This document shows, piece by piece, positions 55,746 to 64,000 of a stretch of DNA of 64,000 bases; positions within the stretch are counted from its first letter, which is position 1, and each line of letters starts with the position of its first letter. The position numbers and the translations under genes were made by a program. The notes under the pieces are model-generated. The model saw only the letters and a list, made by a program, of their open reading frames with translations. It was not told where the DNA came from and searched no databases. The stretch is from Humulus lupulus. Lineage: Eukaryota > Streptophyta > Magnoliopsida > Rosales > Cannabaceae. The stretch lies in contig NC_084802.1 in the NCBI RefSeq assembly GCF_963169125.1, positions 35,285,607-35,349,606 of the forward strand. Reading direction: 5' to 3'.

Positions 55746-58230
55746 TGTAACGCCCTGGTTACTCTAAGACCATTACTGTAAACTTTAAACAATGCTTAAC
55801 TCGCTAAATTAGTCATTAGGTTATAAACATGCATCTAGGTGTCATTAATAGGCTAAGGTGAAAAATTCTTGATCAAAAGGAAAGGATATATTTTATTTAA
55901 AACATAAAATTGTACATAGGCCCATAAAAACGTTTACAAGTTTATTTACAATCCAAAATGCTCATTACAGTGTAAAAATTACAACCCGCCGGCCTAAGCG
56001 GCAAAAATAGGATTAACCCCTAGTTCCCCTGAGAAACACCTTGGCCGTGGTGGTCAAGCGGCCGCATATGTACATCGCCACCTAAGCTCTCCACTCAAGG
56101 CTGGGTGAGCTTTTCTTTCCCTTTTACCTGCACCACATAGCACCCGTGAGCCAAGGCTCAGTAAGAAAACTTATTACTGCATGTATACAATATCAATTGA
56201 TGATTATGATAATCATACTGGGCTTGTAGCCCTAATAAGATAATATCGAGATTCTAACAATCATGCTGGAGCGTGTAGCCCTAATCAGATAAGTGACTGA
56301 TGAGTAAGTCACGAAATTAAACCAGATAAGTGACTATGGAGTCTCGAACTTGAATCAGATAAGTGACTAATAAGTCAACTTCTAAGGATCTGTTCCCTGT
56401 ATAGATAACTAATAAGTCAATCTCTAGGGTTCTCCTCCTTAAATAGATGGCTAATAAGTCCATCTCTGGGGATCCACTCCCTAAGCCATGTGACATATCG
56501 GTCACCTTAACCTTTTGGCTCTGCTCTAGGTAACTAGCCTTTAGACTAGACAAGCGCTTTTGTTTTCATCGAACTTAAGGTCGGTCTAACATTTCATGCT
56601 TATAATAACAATGCTTATGTCGATTAGATCTAATCTTTTTGACTTTCATTAAACACGCTAATATTGTTCTTGACTCATAAGCCAATACCATATGACCAGT
56701 GCTCAATACCACTGTCGAACTTGACTAATAAGTCACAACTTCACAATCAATACTGACACCATTGCCGATTCTGACTAATAAGTCAGTACCATTCACAGAT
56801 AAGCAAGATTGCTAAGCATTTAATATACAATCAATGTCCACATATAGAGCACTCAACATGCCTCCTCATTAATAACCATGCATGTCATATACTAGGTGTA
56901 GTATTCTTACCTCTGGTTCGAGCGTGAAATAATAAAAGAACGACCCTTGAGAACGACCATTCCTTTGATCCCTTAGCAGTCACCTAGTCATAACCAAATA
57001 TGGAATTACATCAATAAAATAAATCAATAAAATGTTCATAATCTAAAACCTCGCTCCCGGAACCAATCCTGTGCTCTCGAGACTCCCAATCCACCCAAAC
57101 GGGGTAGTGGAACCATCCCCTGAGCCCCCAAAGCCATCCCGGGCCCTAAAATAGGTCTTGCTGAAAATGACCTAGCGCTGGGGGCACTGCCCCAATTTAG
57201 AGAGAACCCCATTCTCTCCTCTGCTTAGTGTTGAGGCGCCAGAAGTGGCGCTAGGGCGCCACTGACAGACCAGAAAAAATTCTGGTCTTCTCCCCTGCAA
57301 TTTCCCCTGAAAACCAAGCTTCAAAATCAACTCAAACATCATCCAAACCTATAATTTAACCCCAAAAATTCATCCATACCTCAACCTCATCAAAACCCAA
57401 GCAAACTTTCTCAAAAACCTCATTGAATTGCCAACTATCCAATCCAAAAATCTCAGCTGAAAACTAACCTTAAGAACAAAGTAAACTAGAAAAACAACCT
57501 GAAATCCTTACCTCAAACGTGAATTGAATCCTCTTCAATGGTTGAGCTAAGGTCCTAAGCTCCAAACCTTGATCTCCTAGCTTGAAACTTCAATTGGGGC
57601 TTCAAAAATTCAAAGGAAGAAGAAGGAGAAGGAAGGCTCTGTTTTTGGTTTAATCTTCTACAGTTTTCCTAAGTTTGAATATATCCCTAGGTCAAATGAC
57701 CAAAATGCCCCCATGCCTAATTATTTCCTTAACAACCACCAAGGGAAAAATCGTCCTTTCCCGCCGATCTCGTTAATTATAATTAACGTCCTCCAATTCT
57801 CGTTATTCCCAATATTCTCAAATAGTATTAAATCATATCCCATTACCCTTTAATTCCCGGTAATGTACTAATCATCAAATTACCCTGAGACTCACCCCGA
57901 GCCCGGTAAATAACCCCGTTATGACCAAACCGCTAACTTGCATTCAAAGATCGTCTTATGCCAAATAGCTCGAAAAAATCCACATTATAATGTGGCCTTA
58001 TCATAAATCACCAACATGCATGAAAATATACAAATATGCCCTCAACGGGCCAAATTACCAAAATACCCTTATAATGAAAAGTGGACCCACATGCATGCAT
58101 TTATCATCATATAATAATATAATTCACATAATCATGCATATAATCATTTAATAGCATAATAAATCAATTATGGCTCTCCTGGTCTACTAATTTGACCATT
58201 AAACCTCGTTAGGGATTTTGGGGCATTACA
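55746..58230 (-). mobile_element. 3' LTR of chromovirus gypsy-3
   Basis: Plus-strand reading starts TGTAACGCCCTGG and ends GGGGCATTACA, 2485 bp. The next bases, ACTATCCCCTCCTTAC, are the complement of the polypurine tract. The first about 1170 bp are nearly the same as the 5' LTR at 62,831-64,000. It contains the dyad-repeat region (56,286-56,470, units with TGACTAATAAGTCA), the conserved donor block at about 56,120, and a palindrome cluster at 57,173-57,272. Confidence 0.94.
57173..57272. repeat. GGCGCC/GGCGCTAG palindromic words in LTR
   Basis: CTAGCGCTGGGGGCACTGCCCC, shortened here as AGCGCTGGGGGCACTGCCCC, and GAGGCGCCAGAAGTGGCGC with AGGGCGCCACTG form overlapping dyads. They sit in the LTR region where the other families keep different palindromes. 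Confidence 0.75.
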
Positions 58231-60723
58231 ACTATCCCCTCCTTACAGAAATTTCGTCCTCGAAATTTACCTGAACCGCTCAGGATACTGATTCTGCATA
58301 TCTGACTCCAGCTCCCAGGTCACTTCCTCGACCTTGCTGTTCCTCCATAATACCTTAACCAAAGGTATCGTTTCATTTCTGAGGACCTTGTCCTTTCTAT
58401 CTAGTATCTGGACAAGATGTTCCTCATAGGAGAGATCTACCTCAAGCTCCACAATAAACCAAATGGAATCATGTTGACCTACAGTCTTGGGTGACCCCAC
58501 CACAAAATCCATCATGATGTCTTCCCATTTCCACTCTGGAATGTCTAGAGGCTGCAATAACCATGCTGGCCTCTGATGCTCAGCCTTGACCTGTTGACAA
58601 GTCAAGCACTTAGCCACATACTCTACTACATCCCTCTTCTTCCCAGGCCATCAATACAATGATCTCACATCTTGATACATCTTCATGGTGCCTGGATGCA
58701 AAGAATAAGGAGTAGTATGATATTCATCCTGAATCTCTCACCTCAAAGCAGTGTCTAACGGAACGCATATCCGACCCTTGTATCTCAACAAGCTCATCTC
58801 AGACACTGTATAATCTCTGGACACTCCAGATAAAACATCATCTCTAATCTTGATCAGCTGTGGATCACTCAATCAAACCTCCTTGATTCTTTCCAACAGT
58901 GTAGACTGTAGCGTAATATTGGCCAACTGGCCCACCAGCAACTCTATACCTGCTTTGGTCATATCCTCTACTAACTCTGGCTATCAGCCTCGCACTATAA
59001 ATCTATCCCAGACCTTTCCGGCTTAAAGCATCAGCTACTACGTTGGCCTTTCCTAGATGATACAGAATCTCACAATCATAATATTTTACTAACGCCAGCC
59101 AACGCCTTTGTCTCATATTCAAGTCTTTTTGTGTAAAGAAGTACTTCAGACTCTTGTGGCCAGTATAAATCTCACACTTATCCCCATAAAGGTAATTCCT
59201 CCATACCTTTAATGCAAAAACCACAGCCACCAACTCTAAATCATGAGTGGGATATCTCTATTCATATTCTTTCAGCTGACGTGAGGCATAAGAAATCACC
59301 TTCCCTGACTACATTAGAGCACAATCCAAACCTTGATGTGAGGCATCACATTATATCACAAACTTCTCCTGATCTGTTGGAAGACTCAGAACTGGAGCTG
59401 TAATCAACCTCTGCTTCAGTTCCTGGAAGCTGTTCTCACACCTGTCTGACCACACAAAATTCTGATTCTTGCGTGTCAACTCAGTCAATGTAGTAGCAAT
59501 CTTTGAGAACCCTTCCATGAAATGTATGTAATAACCTGCCAACCCAAGGAAACTTCTCACCTCTGAAGCATTCTTTGGCCTTGGCCAATCTCTAACTGCT
59601 TCAATCTTGGCTAGATCTATTTTAATCCCTTCTTTACTGACAATGTGCCCAAGGAAAGATACCTGAGATAACCAGAACTCACACTTCTTGAACTTTGCAA
59701 ACAATCTGTGCTCCCCCAGTCTTTGTAGAACCAACCTCAGATGTTGCTCATGTTATGACTTTGACTAAGAATAAACCAGAATATCATCGATGAAGACGAT
59801 CACAAACTGGTCCAAATAATCCTTGAACACTTTGTTCATCAAATCCATAAAAGCAGCTGAGGCATTATTCAATCCAAAGGACATGACTAAGAACTCATAA
59901 TGTCCATATCTAGTGCGAAAAGTAGTCTTTGGTATGTCTCCCTCCTTGACCCTCAACTGATGATAACTAGAACGAAGGTCTATCTTTGAGAATACCCTTT
60001 TGCCTTGCAACTGATCAAACATATCATATATCCTTGGCAGTGGATACTTGTTCTTAATTGTTAACTTATTCAGTTCTCTGTAATCAATGCACATCCTTAG
60101 AGAACCATCTTTCTTCTTCACAACAGAACTAGTGCACCCCAAGGTGAGAAACTAGGTCTGATAAAACCTAAGTCTAACAACTCTTGCAGCTGTACTTTCA
60201 ATTCTTTTAACTCTGCTGGGGCCATTCTGTAAGGTGCTCTAGACACTGGCTCCGTCCCTGGTGCCAGTTCTATCACAAACTCAATCTCTCTATGTGGTGG
60301 CAATCCTGGTAAATCTTTTGGAAACACATCCAGAAACTCACAGACTAGTCTAGTCTCTTCTGGTCTCACTGGCATGACTTGAGTGGTGTCAACCACACTA
60401 GCCAAGAATCCTATGCAACCTCCTTGCAATAGGTCTCTAGCCCTCAAAATAGAAATTATAGGTATACGAGGTCCATGCACAGTACCAACAAACACGAAAT
60501 GATCCTCACCTTCGAGCTCAAAGGTGACCATCTTCCTTCTGCAATCTATGGTTGCCCCACACTTCACTAACCAATCCATACCCAGAATCATGTCAAAGTC
60601 AGTCATAACTAACTTTATCAAATCCACTGATAACTCCCTGCCCTCCTCTGTCACTGGCAAAGATTTGACCCATCTCTTGGATACTACTAACTCCCTAGTA
60701 GGTAATAAGGTCCCGAACCCCAC
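58231..60723 (-). pseudogene. Gypsy-3 pol: protease end, RT, RNase H, deleted integrase, chromodomain
   Basis: On the minus strand: post-protease linker (MDWLVKCGATIDCRRKMVTF, FLDVFPKDLPGLPPHREIEF), then RT entry APYRMAPAELKELKVQL. RT blocks are [55 protein letters not shown] and [13 protein letters not shown] (catalytic DD present). RT end and RNase H follow ([53 protein letters not shown]). Integrase keeps only the zinc end and WKWEDIMMDFVVGSP; HDSIWFIV then jumps to ELEVDLSYEE of the chromodomain, deleting the rest of the core. Several frameshifts (near 59,234, 59,750 and 60,140) also occur. Confidence 0.93.
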
Positions 60724-61201
60724 AATATAATAATCACATGGTCTACACAGTCTATCAATAATCTACTAGCAAAAAAAGAATATGTAGCAGCATAATCAAT
60801 CAAAACAGTATAAGGGGTTTCAACACTAAGAAGCTGACCTGTAACAACTCCCTAGTAGGTAATAAGGTCCCGAACCCCACAATATAATAATCACATGGTC
60901 TACACAGTCTATCAATAATCAACTAGCAAAAAAAGAATATGTAGCAGCATAATCAATCAAAACAGTATAAGGGGTTTCAACACTAAGAAGGTCCCGAACC
61001 CCTAGTAGGTAATAAGGTCCCGAACCCCACAATATAATACTACTAACTCCCTAGTAGGTAATAAGGTCCCGAACCCCACAATATAATAATCACATGGTCT
61101 GCACAGTCTATCAATAATCTACTAGCAAAAAAAGAATATGTAGCAGCATAATCAATCAAAACAGTATAAGGGGTTTCAACACTAAGAAGCTGACCTGTAA
61201 C
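60689..61201 (-). repeat. Triplication of a 157-bp protease segment in gypsy-3
   Basis: Three almost identical copies start AACTCCCTAGTAGGTAATA at 60,689, 60,846 and 61,045. The second carries an extra chimeric 42 bp. Each contains, on the minus strand, the protease active-site line LIDYAATYSFFASRLL, where D-S-G-A of the family has become D-Y-A-A. Near-identity of the copies suggests a recent event or an assembly artefact. Confidence 0.93.
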
Positions 61202-62388
61202 TATGAGGGTGAAGCCTCAGCTTCTGCTTGAGTCAATGCGAACACTCGAGCTGGGGCCGAGCTGTCCGCCTTTCTGGGTTCTTCTTTTCTTGCTTTTTGG
61301 CAGTCTTTCTTGAAATGTCCAATTGCCCCACATAAGAAGCAAGCTTTTGCCCTACACTCCCCCAAATGGCATCTCTTGCATCTAGGACACTCTAGATAAG
61401 TCTTCTAGGCCTTACTGCCACCCTGGTAGTCAATTGAAATACCACGTGATCGTCTGTCAAGGCCTGGAGCTGGGAAGGTATCAGGAACCTTCATCTTCTG
61501 ATCACTGAGGCCTCCACCCCTACTTGAACCCATAAATGGAGGACCTGTCCTCCTCAACTCTCTTCTGGCTGCATTGTCCCACCATATCTTGTTTTCTACG
61601 CTCTCAGCTGTGAGCGCCTTCTCCACCACCTGTTCATAAGTAGTAACTCCAGCCACAGTGGTGATATGAACATCCAGGGCTAATCTAGGCTGTAGCCCCT
61701 GGGGAAACCTCTCCCTTTTGGTCCCGTCAGTGGGCACTAGCTCCATGGAAAACTTTGCCAATCTATCAAACTTCAGGGCATATTCAGTTACTGATAAACT
61801 CCCCTGAAGTAATCTGATGAACTCTTCAAATTTAGCAGCCCTGATGACATCATTATAGTACTTCTCATTAAACAGAGTCTGAAACTCTTCCCAACTCAGG
61901 GCATTAACATTTATAGTCTGGGATATAACCTCCCACCAAATTTGGGCATCCTCCCGAAACATGAATGTGGCACAGGCTACCCTCTCATTACCAGACACCC
62001 TCATAATGTCAAGGATGATGGTAATCATGCTCATCCATTGTTCTGCCTTTGCTGGATCTGCATTGCCCTAAAAAACTAGAGGTTGCTGTTTCCTGAACCT
62101 TTCATAAAGAGCTTCCCATTTGCTTCCAACCACTGGCAGCTGCTCAACTGTTGGCACCAATACAGGTGGTGCCTCAGGTAAAACGTTCCCTTCAGGAACT
62201 TGTTGTTGTCTTAGGAGGCAGATTTCTTATTCTTGCCTCAATACTCTGACCTGTAAGTCATTAAACAGCTGCTGCCAGTTATCAGGAGCTGGCTATGGAA
62301 TCTGATTCTAGTCATTCTCTTGACCCTGTCTGTTATTCTGGCCCTGATCTTCCTGGCCAGCTCGTGAATCTATCTGTCTTGGAATCAT
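61202..62388 (-). pseudogene. Gypsy-3 gag
   Basis: The likely start is MIPRQIDSRAGQEDQGQ at 62,388. The N-terminal half has stops (near 62,295 and 62,070) and includes WEALYERFRKQQPLVF. The capsid core is open (62,034-61,405): ILDIMRVSGNERVACATFMFREDAQIWWEV, LSWEEFQTLFNEKYYND and VTEYALKFDRLAKF. After a stop at 61,405 come CPRCKRCHLGEC and the zinc knuckle CFLCGAIGHFKKDC near 61,330. ARVFALTQAEA is the pre-protease end. It is a homologue of gypsy-1 gag. Confidence 0.92.
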
Positions 62389-62815
62389 TCTTATAACTTA
62401 AACCTTGCTGTAATAGTCAATGCAGCCAGTTAGGCAGTGATAACTAAATCTCTTGCCGCCTCACGGTCCAAGATCAACAGATAATCACCCATATTCCATA
62501 ATTATACACATATACAAATGGATACATGATCATAGCATTTAGCATTTAACACGTATCAGTTAATAATTCATAATGAACAATTCTAATAAGTATGTTCTAG
62601 CAATATTAGTACTAATAAGCACATTCTTGCTTATGATGTAGTAGTCAAGGCCCAGCCTAATTAACATATCATATGTAGACAGGTAAAGCATTTAAATTCT
62701 ATTTAAGCAGTTAAACACATAACCACATAAATAGTTACCAAACCATGAGTCGAGCTTGACTTCAGTGGCGAGTGTACATGCCCAGCCAGTCTACAAGAAC
62801 CCTAAACCTTGGCAT

Positions 62816-62827
62816 GCTCTGATACCA
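62816..62827 (-). other. Gypsy-3 primer-binding site
   Basis: GCTCTGATACCA is the complement of TGGTATCAGAGC (initiator tRNA-Met type), three bases from the 5' LTR end. Confidence 0.94.
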
Positions 62828-62830
62828 AGT

Positions 62831-64000
62831 TGTAACGCCCTGGTTACTCCAAGACCGTTACTGTGGACTTTAAACAGTGCTTAACTCGCTAAACGAGTCA
62901 TTAGGTTATAAACGTGCATCTATGTGTCATTAATAGGCTAAGGTGAAAAATTCTTGATCAAAAGGAAATGATATATTTTATTTAAAACATAAAACTGTAC
63001 ATGAGCCCATAAAAACGTTTATAAGTTTATTTACAATCCAAAATGGTCATTATAATGTAAAAATTACAACCCGCCGACCTAAGCAGCAAAAATAGGGTTA
63101 ACCTCTAGTTCCCCTGAGAAACACCTTGGCTGTGGTGGTCAAGCGGTCGCATATGTACATATCACCACCTAAGCTTTCCACTTAAGGTTGGGTGAGCTTT
63201 TCTTTCCCTTTTACCTGCACCACATAGCACCCGTGAGCCAAGGCTCAGTAGGAAAACTTATTACTGCATGTATACAATATCAATTGATGATTATGATAGT
63301 CATACTGGGGCATGTAGCCTTAATCAGATAAGTGAATGATGAGTAAGTCATGAACTTAAACCAGATAAGTGACTATGGAGTCACGAACTTGAATCATATA
63401 AGTGACTAATAAGTCAACTTCTAAGGATCTGTTCCCCGTATATATAATTGATAAGTCAATCTCTAGGGTTTTGCTCCTTAAATAGATGGCTAATAAGTCC
63501 ATCTCTGGGGATCCGCTCCCTAAGCCATGTGACATGTCGGTCACCTTAGCCTTTTGGCTCTAGCTCTAGGTAACTAGCCTTTAGACTAGACAAGCACTTT
63601 TGTTCTCATCGAACTTAAGGTCGGTCAAACATTTCATGCTTATGATGACAATGCTTATGTCAATTATATCTTAATCTTTTTGGCTTGCGTGAAACATGCT
63701 AATACCATTCTTGACTCATAAGCCAGTACCATACCACTAGTGCTCAGTACCACTGCCGAACTTGACTATTAAATCACGCTTCACAATAATTACTAACATC
63801 ATTGTTGATTTTGACTAATAAGTCAGTACCATTCACAGATAAGCAAGATTGCTAAGCATTTAACATGCAATCAATGTCCACATATAGAGCACTCGACATG
63901 CCTCATTAATAACCATGCATGTCACATACTGGGTGAAGTTTTCTTACCTCTGGTTCGAGCGTGAAATAATAAAAGAACGACCCTTGAGAACGATCAATCC
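62831..64000 (-). mobile_element. 5' LTR of gypsy-3 (truncated by the window)
   Basis: The LTR is adjacent to the primer site. It matches the first 1170 bp (plus-strand reading) of the 3' LTR at 55,746 with roughly one difference in 15 bases by eye. It includes the donor block near 63,210 and the dyad repeats near 63,320-63,500. The rest is beyond the window end. Confidence 0.95.

Overview
This is plant nuclear DNA, from a eudicot. It is dominated by long, decayed LTR retrotransposons with dense nested insertion, and it holds one clearly recognisable intact host gene. Gypsy LTRs of 2-2.8 kb start TGTAA and end TTACA, with a TGGTATCAGAGC (initiator tRNA-Met) primer site and a chromodomain end; these are Tekay-like chromoviruses. 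Tat-lineage gypsy elements with two RNase H domains, TNT1-94-like copia elements and a BED/hAT transposon are also present. The repeat types would fit a Rosales genome such as Cannabaceae, but the species is a guess.

Left nest (1-17,291). A hAT transposon (coding end at right, minus strand) is split by a plus-strand copia element (copia-1; its 5' part lies before the window). Copia-1 is itself interrupted by three insertions: the 3' end of a chromovirus (1-6122, which carries its own solo LTR at 1309-3206), a solo LTR at 7948-9500 with a GC-rich minisatellite, and a solo LTR at 10,035-12,635 with a perfect 5-bp target duplication.

Gene island (17,292-24,125). A candidate two-exon gene of unknown function (17,945-18,597, plus) lies beside an intact DUF1644 zinc-binding protein gene (19,626-20,603, minus). 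The latter appears to have a 2.56-kb 5'UTR intron that holds a tRNA-derived SINE.

Right nest (24,126-64,000). A chromovirus (gypsy-1) is entered by a minus-strand Tat element (Tat-A). Tat-A is entered by a minus-strand copia (copia-2). Copia-2 is entered in its LTR by a complete 11.9-kb Tat element (Tat-B, duplication ATATG) and in its integrase by another chromovirus (gypsy-2). Further right come an LTR fragment, a third Tat piece (Tat-C), and a nearly complete minus-strand chromovirus (gypsy-3) that runs off the window.

The most interesting system is an antisense gene in the Tat elements. In both Tat-A and Tat-B the region between pol and the 3' LTR holds a gene on the strand opposite to pol. 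It encodes a protein resembling the 'putative gypsy-type transposon' domain family followed by a coiled-coil-rich tail. In both copies it has spliceosomal-type introns: one ending at or just before the likely start codon, one in phase 1 (G|GT) and a later one near the start of the coiled coil. A second observation is that LTRs of at least six gypsy families and two copia copies carry reiterated GC-rich palindromes whose core differs between families; one gypsy family and copia-2 have almost the same core.

All polyproteins seen are broken by stops or frameshifts, so no element in the window appears capable of autonomous movement. Gene calls come from reading translated motifs; no database search was run.
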